Below are positions 1-6,368 of a stretch of 9,297 bases of DNA, one piece after another. The DNA comes from Clostridia bacterium. GTDB taxonomy: Bacteria > Bacillota_A > Clostridia > Christensenellales > Aristaeellaceae. The notes under the pieces are model-generated. The model was not told the origin of the DNA. It worked only from the letters and a program-made list of their open reading frames with translations, and did not search any database. Position 1 is the stretch's first letter, and every line of letters begins with the position of its first letter. The position numbers and the translations under genes are program-made. Location of the stretch: contig JAFRJF010000260.1 in assembly GCA_017432405.1 (NCBI GenBank), positions 1-9,297 on the forward strand, given 5' to 3'.

Positions 1-90
1 CACGGGATTTGTTTGATTCAAAGGAAACGGCAGTAGTTACTACGTTTCTCGGTCCTTTGAATAAAAGAAATCCGTCAGGATTTCTACCTT
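1..90. repeat. Structured non-coding repeat, 5' copy
   Basis: No gene is seen here. The stretch is built of nested inverted repeats: ATTCAAAGGA (16-25) pairs with TCCTTTGAAT (53-62); inside it GAAACG (24-29) faces CGTTTC (43-48) and GTAG (33-36) faces CTAC (40-43). A separate small hairpin follows, GAAATCC (67-73) with GGATTTC (78-84) around a GTCA loop. Bases 1-52 are repeated exactly, in the same orientation, at 9246-9297. This is probably a dispersed intergenic element of the genome; its class is not recognised. Confidence 0.7.
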
Positions 91-91
91 C

Positions 92-126
92 CCTAACACC
101 TAAAACCTATAACCTAAAACCTAACT
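92..126. repeat. Heptamer tandem array, CCTAAAA type
   Basis: Five consecutive 7-base units can be read: CCTAACA (92-98), CCTAAAA (99-105), CCTATAA (106-112), CCTAAAA (113-119), CCTAACT (120-126). The last unit runs into the palindrome that begins at 122. On the minus strand, which is the direction in which tsaB is transcribed, the units read TTTTAGG and lie just downstream of the palindrome. A similar array in inverted orientation lies at 9179-9206. Confidence 0.75.
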
Positions 127-160
127 ACTGATTTGTCGCAGTGCGACAAATCAGTAGTTA
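122..160. repeat. Perfect palindrome, copy 1, at the tsaB stop
   Basis: A 19-base arm TAACTACTGATTTGTCGCA (122-140) is followed by a single G and then by its exact complement (142-160), so the stem is perfect. The TAA stop codon of tsaB is the outermost three bases of the minus-strand arm. It shares its core, TACTGATTT plus complement, with palindromes at 8059-8095 and 9136-9174. It may act as a transcript 3'-end hairpin for the galK-tsaE-tsaB operon, although the bases after it (TTTTAGG-like heptamers) are not a clean T tract. Confidence 0.85.
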
Positions 161-880
161 CCTTGCCTCTTTCTCCCGCCGTTCCCGCTCCCGCACCGCC
201 TGGGGGGCTCTCAGGTAGATGGGCTGGAGTTGGGCGGCGGGGACCCAGATGTCCGGCCTTGCGGCGGCCAGCAGGCATGCCGCGTCGGCGCGAAGATCCC
301 GCAGGTGGGCGGGGGCGATCAGGGCCCGGTCGCCCAGGGCCTCGCGCACGGCCATTCCGTAGGCCGGAACGCCGTCGCCCACGAATACCAGCCGCCTGCC
401 CTCCGGCAGGGTCGCCAGGAAGTCCGCCAGCGGCAGGGCGGCGTCATCCAGCGCCCGCACGGGCATGCCCCCCGCCATGTCGAAGGCGGCGCAATACACT
501 TGGCCGCGCCGGGCGTCCAGGATCGGGCAACACAGGCCGTCGAAGCCATAGAAGTTCATGGCCAGGGCCTCCAGCGCGTGGACGGCGGCGCAGGGCTTGC
601 CCGCCGCATGGGCCAGTCCCTTGGCCGCGCACACGCCGATGCGCACCCCGGTGAAGGAGCCCGGCCCCGCCACGGCAGCGAACACGTCCACGTCCCCGCA
701 GCGCAGTCCCGCCCCCTCCAGCGCGGCGTCCACCGCAGGCATGATGGTCTCGGAGTGGGTCAGGCCGTGGTTCATGGCGATCTGGTGGACGATCCTGCCG
801 CCCTTCAGCACCGCGCAGCCCGCCACCGGGCCGGAGGTGTCGATGGCCAGCACGGTCGGCTGCATATTGTCAGTTGACAT
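158..880 (-). CDS. tsaB: tRNA threonylcarbamoyladenosine biosynthesis protein TsaB
   Basis: TsaB (YeaZ) is the non-catalytic ASKHA-fold partner of TsaD. With TsaE it forms the cytosolic complex that transfers threonylcarbamoyl to A37 of ANN-decoding tRNAs. The 240-residue product has the family landmarks in order: LAIDTS (11-16), THSETIMPAV (41-50), GPGSFTGVRIG (72-82), LDARRGQVY (121-129) and the C-terminal YLRAPQA (222-228). The length is normal for the family. I chose the ATG at 880 because GGAGG lies 7 bases upstream of it; a GTG six bases earlier would sit directly against that ribosome binding site. The start overlaps the end of tsaE by 11 bases, implying translational coupling. The stop codon TAA lies inside a repeated palindrome. 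The C-terminal tail is charged (RERERREKEAR). rimI and tsaD, often found nearby, are not in the window. Confidence 0.95.
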   Translation of the reverse strand: MSTDNMQPTVLAIDTSGPVAGCAVLKGGRIVHQIAMNHGLTHSETIMPAVDAALEGAGLRCGDVDVFAAVAGPGSFTGVRIGVCAAKGLAHAAGKPCAAVHALEALAMNFYGFDGLCCPILDARRGQVYCAAFDMAGGMPVRALDDAALPLADFLATLPEGRRLVFVGDGVPAYGMAVREALGDRALIAPAHLRDLRADAACLLAAARPDIWVPAAQLQPIYLRAPQAVRERERREKEAR

Positions 881-1382
881 CCCCACACCTCCACTCGGCC
901 AGCACGTCGGGATCGTACCCCGCCACGCCCCGGTTTTCGATGGTTATGACCCGCGTCTCGTCTCCCGCACCCCGCTCCAGGTGAATGTGCAGGGCGGGTT
1001 CCGGGTCCAGCTCCGCCATGCCCGGCCATTCCACCACGGCCACGCCGTCGCCGCCCACGAACTCGTCCAGCCCGGCGGCATAGTATTCGTCCGGATCCGC
1101 CAGCCGGTACAGGTCGAAGTGGTACAGCCGACGCCCGCCGGCCTCATAGGGGATCATCAGCGTAAACGTCGGGCTGGGCATGGGGCCCTCGACGCCCATG
1201 CCCCGGGCGATGCCCCGGGCCAGCACAGATTTGCCCGCCCCCAGGTCGCCCTCCAGCAGAACCGCGTCCCCCGCCGCAAGCATCGGCGAGAGCCGGGAGG
1301 CGAACTTCAGCGTATCAAGCTCAGAATGGGTTTCAAATGTCGTATGGTTGGTCATCTGGTTTCCATTCCTCATTTCACCCAT
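870..1382 (-). CDS. tsaE: tRNA threonylcarbamoyladenosine biosynthesis ATPase TsaE
   Basis: TsaE (YjeE) is the small P-loop ATPase that drives turnover of the TsaB-TsaD complex in t6A synthesis. In the 170-residue product the Walker A motif GDLGAGKS is at 45-52, followed by SPTFTL (70-75), HFDLYR (88-93) and the VVEWPGM segment with its conserved Glu at 118, all typical of the family. The start is uncertain. The ATG at 1382 has GAGGGAG upstream at good spacing and overlaps galK by 13 bases. The ATG at 1373 makes the classic ATGA overlap with the galK stop. A third ATG is at 1355, and recognisable family homology begins about there (TTFETHSELDTL). Any of the three leaves the enzyme intact. It is the middle gene of the galK-tsaE-tsaB operon. 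Confidence 0.95.
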   Translation of the reverse strand: MGEMRNGNQMTNHTTFETHSELDTLKFASRLSPMLAAGDAVLLEGDLGAGKSVLARGIARGMGVEGPMPSPTFTLMIPYEAGGRRLYHFDLYRLADPDEYYAAGLDEFVGGDGVAVVEWPGMAELDPEPALHIHLERGAGDETRVITIENRGVAGYDPDVLAEWRCGDVN

Positions 1383-2617
1383 ACGACTCCCTCGGGCCTA
1401 ATAGCGAGGACCGTCGTCGCGCCCTTGCCGAACACGCTGTCCATGGTGGCTCGGTACTTGTCCAGCAGGTCGAAGGGCACGAAGGCCAGTATCGTGCCGG
1501 CAAAGCCGCCGCCGTGGTTGCGCCAGGCCCCGCGGCCCTCCAGCATCCGCCGGCTCATCTCCAGAGCCAGCGGAATCTCCTGGTTGCTGCTGGTGGCGAC
1601 GTTCAGGTTTTGCAGCAGCTCCCAGCTGCTGTTGCAGGTGCGGATGATAATGTCCAGGAAGGCCGGCAGGTCGTCCCGCTTCAGGGCGTCGGCGGCCTCC
1701 TGGGCCCGGCGGGTGTCGTCCACGAAGTGCAGCGCCCGCAGGATCGAGCGGTCCGACACCTTGTTCTTCAGCCTCGGGATCGCCTCGAACAGCGCCTCCG
1801 GGGTCACGTTCTGCAGCAGCTCCTGCCCCATCTCCCGGGCCACGGCCTTCATCTCGGCGGGGATGGCGGCATACTCGTCGGTCAGGTTGCCGTGCTCGCC
1901 GCCGGCGCTGACCACGCACACCGCGAAGCCCTTCGCGCCGAAGTCGTAGCGTATGGCCTCCACGTCGGTGGGGGTCTTGCCAAAGTCCTGTATGGACAGC
2001 CCGCCCACGGCGCTGGCCATCTGGTCCATCAGGCCGCTGGGCTTGCCGAAGTAGACGTTCTCGGCGTACTGGGAGATGCGGGCGTTCTCCTGGGGGTCGA
2101 TCACCCAGCCGTTGAACAGCGCGTCGAACGCGCCCACCAGCATCACCTCGAAGGCCGCCGACGAGGACAGGCCGCTGCCCTTGAACACCGTGCTGGTCAC
2201 GCAGGCGTCGAAGCCGCCGATGCGGTACTTCAGCTGCGCCAGGCGCGCCGCCACGCCCCGGATCAGCGCGAACGTGGTCTCCGTCTCGTCCCCGTGGACG
2301 CTCAGGTCGCCCAGGTCCACCTCGAAGGCAGTGGGAAAGCCCTCCGAGTACAGCACCACCCGGTTGTCGTCCCGGGGCGCCACCGCCGCGACGGTATCCA
2401 GGTTCACCGCCGCCGCCAGCACCCTGCCGTTCTGGTGGTCGGTGTGGTTGCCCACCACCTCGGCGCGGCCCGGCGCGGAGACGAAAGCCTCCGGTTCGCG
2501 GTTGAAGTGGCCGCGAAACGCCTCCGCCAGAGCGCTGTAGCGCCCAAGCTGATCCTGTCCCGCATAGAGCGCGTCCAGCCGCGCCCTGTTCCGATCGTAC
2601 CATGCCCTGACGTCCAT
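1370..2617 (-). CDS. galK: Galactokinase (GHMP kinase family)
   Basis: This enzyme phosphorylates alpha-D-galactose to galactose 1-phosphate with ATP, the entry step of the Leloir pathway, in the cytosol. The 415-residue product shows the three GHMP/galactokinase motifs: the sugar-binding signature GRAEVVGNHTDHQNG (50-64), the phosphate-binding loop FKGSGLSSSAA (145-155), and the C-terminal GGGFAGT (369-375). The predicted catalytic base is Asp198 in GLMDQ. The signature has GNHTDHQ where E. coli GalK has GEHTDY; as I recall, this variant is common among Clostridia-type galactokinases, so galactose is the likely but not proven substrate and a related sugar remains possible. The ATG at 2617 has an AGGGGG ribosome binding site 8 bases upstream. 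It is the first gene of the operon, with its own promoter. Leloir partners galT and galE are not in the window. Confidence 0.9.
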   Translation of the reverse strand: MDVRAWYDRNRARLDALYAGQDQLGRYSALAEAFRGHFNREPEAFVSAPGRAEVVGNHTDHQNGRVLAAAVNLDTVAAVAPRDDNRVVLYSEGFPTAFEVDLGDLSVHGDETETTFALIRGVAARLAQLKYRIGGFDACVTSTVFKGSGLSSSAAFEVMLVGAFDALFNGWVIDPQENARISQYAENVYFGKPSGLMDQMASAVGGLSIQDFGKTPTDVEAIRYDFGAKGFAVCVVSAGGEHGNLTDEYAAIPAEMKAVAREMGQELLQNVTPEALFEAIPRLKNKVSDRSILRALHFVDDTRRAQEAADALKRDDLPAFLDIIIRTCNSSWELLQNLNVATSSNQEIPLALEMSRRMLEGRGAWRNHGGGFAGTILAFVPFDLLDKYRATMDSVFGKGATTVLAIRPEGVVWVK

Positions 2618-2662
2618 ATCTCATACCCCCTGAAGCCGTGAATGTGTATTGAATCGCATACT

Positions 2663-2675
2663 TGCCATATTGGCA
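2663..2675. promoter_or_regulatory. Candidate operator, galK promoter
   Basis: A perfect 13-base inverted repeat, TGCCA-TAT-TGGCA, begins 7 bases downstream of the predicted -10 box of galK, so it covers the expected transcription start. That placement suits a repressor such as a LacI/GalR-type or other sugar-responsive regulator. No regulator gene is present in the window, so its identity is unknown. Confidence 0.45.
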
Positions 2676-2682
2676 CATCTAT

Positions 2683-2711
2683 ATTGTAAACCATAGCGCT
2701 GTTTTTCGCAA
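2683..2711 (-). promoter_or_regulatory. Promoter of galK-tsaE-tsaB
   Basis: Reading the minus strand, TTGCGA (2711-2706) and TACAAT (2688-2683) are separated by exactly 17 bases. This is a good match to the sigma-A consensus and lies about 65 bases upstream of the galK start codon. No other convincing promoter is seen before tsaE or tsaB. Confidence 0.65.
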
Positions 2712-2742
2712 GGGGGAATATTCACATGGCGTATATCAAACC

Positions 2743-2772
2743 AAAAGCCTTCCCCCACCGGGGAAGGCTTTT
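2743..2772 (-). terminator. Terminator of the zinc-module protein gene
   Basis: A perfect 13-bp stem, AAAAGCCTTCCCC (2743-2755) with its complement (2760-2772), encloses a 4-base loop. It begins 17 bases after the stop codon of the large minus-strand gene. On that strand the stem ends in TTTT followed by GG and TTTG, a usable though interrupted T tract. It separates the large gene from the galK promoter downstream. Confidence 0.8.
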
Positions 2773-2789
2773 GCTTCCAGATTCCTGAA

Positions 2790-5700
2790 TCACCCGTTGT
2801 CCTCCGTTCCCGGCGTGACGCTGGTGGGGGGCTGGCAGTGGGGGCAGGCTTTGTAGCCCCAGTCGATGGCGAACTGCAGCGACACCCCTGTGCCGCCCTT
2901 GAACTTGACGGCGCTGCACGTGGACGCCCGGTGGTAGTAGGTGTTGATGGTGCCCGGGTCGACGTACACCTTGCTGTCGGCGTCGCCGGGATACATCTTG
3001 ATGGACACCGGCGCGCTCTCGGTGCCGCCGTTTTCCGGGCTGTCCGATCCGGCGGAGAGCTTCGAGCAGTCGGGGCAGGCCTTCAGGCCCATGGCCCTGG
3101 CCTTGCCCAGCGTGCCTGCGGTGGCGCCCGCGCCGGCGTGGGACTTCAGGAAGTGGTAGTACTTGTCCCCCGGCGCGGCGTAGACCTTCAGGCCTGCGAC
3201 GCCCATGCAGACCGGGCAGGCCTTCTTGCCGTAGTTCAGCGCCGTCTCCAGCGAGATCTTCGTCGCCCCCGTCAGGCCGGAGCAGTGGGCGCGGGCGTGG
3301 TAGTACTTGCTGCCCGCCGTGGCCCAGACCTTGATGCCGGAGGTGCCGGAGGTGTAGGGGCCGGTGCGCTCGGCGGTGCGGGCCGACTTGGTCACGCAGT
3401 TGGGGCAGGGATCCAGCCCATAGGCCAGCGCCGCCGCCAGCGTGCCCTGCCGCGCGCCGGAGCCGGCGTCGGCCTTACTGTAGTGGTAATACTTGCCGCC
3501 CCGGGTGGCGTACACCTTGCGGGTGGCCGCGGAGGCGCACACCGGGCAGGCCTTCTTGCCGTAGTTCAGCGCCGTCTCCAGCGTGACCCTGCTGGGCGCG
3601 CCGGAGATATTGGAGCAGCTGGAGCGGGTGTGGTAGTACTTGCCGTTGACGGTGGCGTACACCCGCACGCCGGACCTGCCGGACTTATAGGTCGCTTTCC
3701 GGGTGGCCGTGGACGCCGCGGCCTGGGCCGCCGCCTTGGCTGCCGCCGCCTTCGCCGCCGCCACCTTGTCCGCGGTGGACTTGGTCTTTGCGGCCTTCGC
3801 CGCAGCCGCCTCCGCCGCAGCCGCCGCCTTCTTCAGCTGTTCGTTGTAGGTCTTGGCGGCCTCGCTGGCGGACTCCGCCGCCTTCCTGCTGCTCAGGCAG
3901 TAGGGGCAGGCGGTCTGGCCCAGCATCAGCGCCTGGGCCAGGGTGCGCTTCGTGCCGTTTTTCATGCCCGAGGGCGCGCAGACGCTGGCCGCGTGGTAGT
4001 GGTCGCCGTTCTTGGTGGAATACACCGTGCGCTTGGCCGCCGCGGCGCAGGTCGGGCAGGCCTTCTTGCCGGCCTTGATGGCGGTCTTCAGCGTGATGCG
4101 ACTGGCCCCGGTCATGCCGCCGCAGCTGCTGTTCAGGTGATAGTAGCTGCCCTGGCGGGTGGCATAGACGTAGGTGTTGCTCGCAGTGGCCTTCGATGCC
4201 GCGGCGGACGCCCGGGTGCTGCCGCCCGAGGTCGTCGAGGTCGTGGCGCCGTTCTTCGTGGTGGACTTCGTCGTAACGCCGTCCTTGGTGGTGGTCGTCG
4301 TGGTGGTGGTACCGTTCTTGGTGGTGGTCGTGGTGGTGGTACCGTCCTTGGTGGTGGTCGTGGTGGTCCTGCCGTCGCTGGTCGTGGTGCCCCAGCAGTC
4401 CGGGCAGCGCTTGAAGCCCGCCGCCAGCGCGTCGGCCAGCGTGCCCGCCGTGGCGTTCTTCATGCCCGAGCAGGTGGCGTAGGAGTGGTAGTACTTGCCA
4501 CCCTTGACCGCGTAGACCTGGGTGTTGGCGCTGGAGGCGCACACCGGGCAGGCCTTCTTCCCCGCCAGCAGCATGGATTTCAGCGTATACAGCTGGGCGT
4601 CCTTCATGCCGCTGCAGGTGTTCTTGGTGTGGTAATAGGTGCCGTTCTGGGTGGCGTACACCTTCACGCCGTCGCCGGTGGTATTGCCGGTCAGCGAAAC
4701 GGTCTTCGTCTTTTCCTTGCTGGCGCTCTCGGCCTCGGCGGCAGCCGCGTCGCCCAGGCTGCCCTTGACGCAGACGTCGCATTTTGTCTTGCCCAGCACC
4801 ATGGCCTCGGCCAACGAAACCTTCTTTGCGCCGGTCATGCCCTGGCAGTTCTTGTCGGTATGGTAGGACTTGCCGCCGGCGGTACAGTAGACCACCGTGC
4901 CGGCGGAGGCGCAGCAGGTGGGGCACGCGGCCTTGCCCGCCAGCAGCGCGTCACGCAGCGACAGCTTCGTGGCGTTCTTCATGTTCGAGCAGTCCTTCTG
5001 CACGTGGTAGTAGGTGCCCTCCTTGGTGGCGTACACGCTCAGGCCGCTCTTGTCCTCGGATTCCTGGTTGATCAGCACCGCGGTGATGTTCTCGTCCTCG
5101 TCCAGGGAATCCTTGGTCTTCAGTATGCAGACCGGGCAGGCCTGCTTGCCTTCGTTCTCCGCGGCCTGCTTGGTGTAGACCAGCGGGTTCTTCATGTTGC
5201 TGCACTTCTCGTCGATATGGTAGTACTTGCCGCCCAGCGTGCCATAGTAGGTGGTGGTGCTGCCGCCGCCGATGCAGTCCGGGCAGGGCGACTGGTGGCG
5301 GCTGTTTTCCGCGATCTCGCGGGTCACGCGCCACACCTGCACGCCCTGTTCGATGCTGGGGCAGGTCTCGTTGGAGTGGTAATACAGGCCGGAGGCCGGG
5401 CTCCACACATACTCGGCGTTCTCGCCGGTCGCGCCGTTGCCGGAGCCGCTAAGGGGCGTCGGAGAGGGCGACACGCCGGCGGCATCCAGGCCGGTATCGG
5501 AGGCGCCGTCCGTGGAGGTATCGCCGGTGGAGGCGTCCGAACCCGACGAACCGTCCGTGGAGGTATCCCCGTCGGTCGCGCCGCCTGACAGGTCGATGAC
5601 CTCGACGCCGCCGGCGGTGGCCTCAGGGGCGAGGGTTTCCTGGATGGAGACGGGCGCGAGGGTCATCTGGGGCTGGGTCTGCCTGTCGCCCGCGCCGCCC

Positions 5701-6368
5701 AGCAGGCCGCGCAGCAGCAGGATCAGCGCCACGACGAACCAGATGGCCGACGCGATGGTGATCGCCCAGCGGACCGGCTCGTCAAAGCGCCGCCTGCGCC
5801 ACAGCAGGTAGATGCCCACCGGCGGCAGCAGGAACAGCATCGCATAGGTCACCCAGTCGTGTTCCTCGACGAACTGGCCGAGGCGGCCGCGGGGCGCGTC
5901 GTCGTATTCCTCCGAATCGTCGTAGGCCTCGTCGGCGTCCTCGTCCTGATAACGGTCATCGTAATCGTCGTCGTAACGGTCGTCGTCGTAATGTTCGTCG
6001 TCGTCGTATCGGTCGTCGCCGTCGTAACGGTCATCGTCGTCGTATCGGTCGTCATCGTCGTAACGGTCGTCGTCGTCATAGCCGTCATCGTCGTAGCCGT
6101 CGTCGTCCGCATAGCGGTCGTCGTCGCGATCGTCGTCATATCGATCGTCATCGTCATAGACGTCGTCCGAATACCTGTCGTCGTCGGCATCATAACGGTC
6201 CTGAAGGGCGTCGCCCTCAGGCTGTTCTTCATATGAATTGTCGTCCTCCGTGCCGGACGTCCGCCTGCCCTGGAAGAGGCGATGGGTCTTTCCTCCCTCT
6301 CCCCAGCGGTAGGCGAGCCCCTGGCCGGACAGATTGAATTTCAGCTTTCCGATGGAATGCGTAGCCAT
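2790..6368 (-). CDS. Giant membrane protein with 13 zinc-ribbon-like modules
   Basis: I do not recognise this 1192-residue protein as a named family; its function is unknown. In order it has: a short N-terminal segment (GKLKFNLSGQGLAYRWGEG, 7-25); an Asp/Arg/Tyr tract of RYDDDD-like units (41-157); two closely spaced membrane segments (172-190 and 201-224) joined by an Arg-rich loop (RRRRFDEPVR); a Ser/Thr/Asp/Gly linker (225-319); then 13 modules of about 42 residues (320-1178). Each module reads roughly V-Y-A-T-x-x-G-x-Y-Y-H-x4-C-S-G-M ... A-L-x-x-G-K-K-A-C-P-x-C. The spacing of His, Cys and CPxC suggests one zinc per module, like the Ada-type fold or the YH-C-CxxC tails on some Firmicutes nucleases; that is inference. 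Positive-inside logic puts the Arg loop in the cytoplasm and the modules outside. The ATG at 6368 has AAGGTGG 8 bases upstream; a GTG at 6380 falls inside that site. It may bind metal or the cell wall. Confidence 0.88.
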   Translation of the reverse strand: MATHSIGKLKFNLSGQGLAYRWGEGGKTHRLFQGRRTSGTEDDNSYEEQPEGDALQDRYDADDDRYSDDVYDDDDRYDDDRDDDRYADDDGYDDDGYDDDDRYDDDDRYDDDDRYDGDDRYDDDEHYDDDRYDDDYDDRYQDEDADEAYDDSEEYDDAPRGRLGQFVEEHDWVTYAMLFLLPPVGIYLLWRRRRFDEPVRWAITIASAIWFVVALILLLRGLLGGAGDRQTQPQMTLAPVSIQETLAPEATAGGVEVIDLSGGATDGDTSTDGSSGSDASTGDTSTDGASDTGLDAAGVSPSPTPLSGSGNGATGENAEYVWSPASGLYYHSNETCPSIEQGVQVWRVTREIAENSRHQSPCPDCIGGGSTTTYYGTLGGKYYHIDEKCSNMKNPLVYTKQAAENEGKQACPVCILKTKDSLDEDENITAVLINQESEDKSGLSVYATKEGTYYHVQKDCSNMKNATKLSLRDALLAGKAACPTCCASAGTVVYCTAGGKSYHTDKNCQGMTGAKKVSLAEAMVLGKTKCDVCVKGSLGDAAAAEAESASKEKTKTVSLTGNTTGDGVKVYATQNGTYYHTKNTCSGMKDAQLYTLKSMLLAGKKACPVCASSANTQVYAVKGGKYYHSYATCSGMKNATAGTLADALAAGFKRCPDCWGTTTSDGRTTTTTTKDGTTTTTTTKNGTTTTTTTTKDGVTTKSTTKNGATTSTTSGGSTRASAAASKATASNTYVYATRQGSYYHLNSSCGGMTGASRITLKTAIKAGKKACPTCAAAAKRTVYSTKNGDHYHAASVCAPSGMKNGTKRTLAQALMLGQTACPYCLSSRKAAESASEAAKTYNEQLKKAAAAAEAAAAKAAKTKSTADKVAAAKAAAAKAAAQAAASTATRKATYKSGRSGVRVYATVNGKYYHTRSSCSNISGAPSRVTLETALNYGKKACPVCASAATRKVYATRGGKYYHYSKADAGSGARQGTLAAALAYGLDPCPNCVTKSARTAERTGPYTSGTSGIKVWATAGSKYYHARAHCSGLTGATKISLETALNYGKKACPVCMGVAGLKVYAAPGDKYYHFLKSHAGAGATAGTLGKARAMGLKACPDCSKLSAGSDSPENGGTESAPVSIKMYPGDADSKVYVDPGTINTYYHRASTCSAVKFKGGTGVSLQFAIDWGYKACPHCQPPTSVTPGTEDNG
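3211..3253. repeat. 43-bp exact direct repeat, copy in module 11
   Basis: These 43 bases are identical to 3541-3583. Both encode the ETALNYGKKACPV segment of a module with the same codons throughout, whereas other modules that encode similar residues differ at many bases. This points to a recent duplication or gene conversion between modules 9 and 11. Confidence 0.9.
3541..3583. repeat. 43-bp exact direct repeat, copy in module 9
   Basis: This is the partner of the copy at 3211-3253, 330 bases away, which is about the length of one dyad with its linker. Identity stops abruptly on both sides (g/c at the base before, a/t at the base after). Confidence 0.9.
3699..3884 (-). repeat. Alanine/lysine-rich helical linker
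   Basis: Residues 829-890 of the large protein are dominated by Ala with regularly spaced Lys and Glu (AEAAAAKAAKTK, KVAAAKAAAAKAAAQAAA). The composition predicts a long, stiff helix between modules 8 and 9. The coding DNA is a degenerate GCC/GCG-type triplet repeat on the minus strand, prone to slippage. Confidence 0.75.
4227..4388 (-). repeat. Threonine-rich tandem linker
   Basis: Residues 661-714 of the large protein repeat a unit of six to eight Thr followed by KDG or KNG, then decay into TTKSTTKNGATTSTT. It separates modules 6 and 7. Such tracts are flexible or extended, and in exported proteins can be O-glycosylated; glycosylation here is speculation. The DNA is a GGT/GGTC-like repeat likely to vary in length. 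Confidence 0.8.
5697..5855 (-). other. Two transmembrane segments of the large protein
   Basis: Residues 172-190 (ending GIYLLW) and 201-224 (AIWFVVALILLLRGLLG region) are hydrophobic, separated by RRRRFDEPVR. Five arginines in this loop argue for a cytoplasmic hairpin turn, placing both the acidic N-terminal tract and the C-terminal modules outside. No cleavable signal peptide is seen. Confidence 0.75.
5898..6248 (-). repeat. Asp/Arg/Tyr low-complexity tract
   Basis: Residues 41-157 of the large protein are mainly Asp with regularly placed Arg-Tyr or Gly-Tyr, in units such as DRYDDDD. The middle part is the most regular, with several consecutive 7-residue units; the edges contain Glu, Gln and Ala. 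The DNA on the plus strand is a cgtcgt-rich near-tandem repeat. The tract is strongly acidic and could bind divalent cations or basic polymers; this is inference. Confidence 0.85.

Larger units (their letters stand above)
2835..5411 (-). repeat. Array of 13 YYH-C-CPxC modules (six dyads plus one)
   Basis: Module positions on the plus-strand scale, from protein N- to C-terminus: 5274-5411, 5127-5252, 4914-5039, 4770-4895, 4539-4664, 4395-4520, 4047-4172, 3897-4028, 3537-3665, 3396-3518, 3207-3332, 3066-3188, 2835-2969. The proposed ligands in a typical module (the fifth) are His580, Cys585, Cys607 and Cys610. The distance between consecutive histidines alternates: 53, 48, 48, 48, 49 and 48 within pairs, against 71, 77, 116, 121, 62 and 74 between pairs. 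Modules 10 and 12 lack the first cysteine but have Asp967 and His1077 at that position. Confidence 0.9.

Noticed and set aside
92..126. Heptamer array as a CRISPR or telomere-like sequence
   Set aside because: The units are only 7 bases, contiguous and without spacers, so it is not CRISPR. The telomere-like look (CCTAAAA) is not meaningful inside a bacterial contig with genes on both sides.
558..1949. Open frame of 463 codons on the plus strand across tsaB, tsaE and galK
   Set aside because: It runs antisense through three well-supported genes and shows no domain.
1337..2641. Open frame of 434 codons on the plus strand opposite galK
   Set aside because: It is antisense to an unmistakable galactokinase and has no family motifs; it results from high GC content.
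2838..5588. Long open frame on the plus strand opposite the large gene
   Set aside because: Its product is a low-complexity Gly/Ala/Arg/Val sequence with no recognisable domain, and it mirrors the GC-rich repeated codons of the minus-strand gene, whose modules, ribosome binding site, promoter and terminator are all clear.
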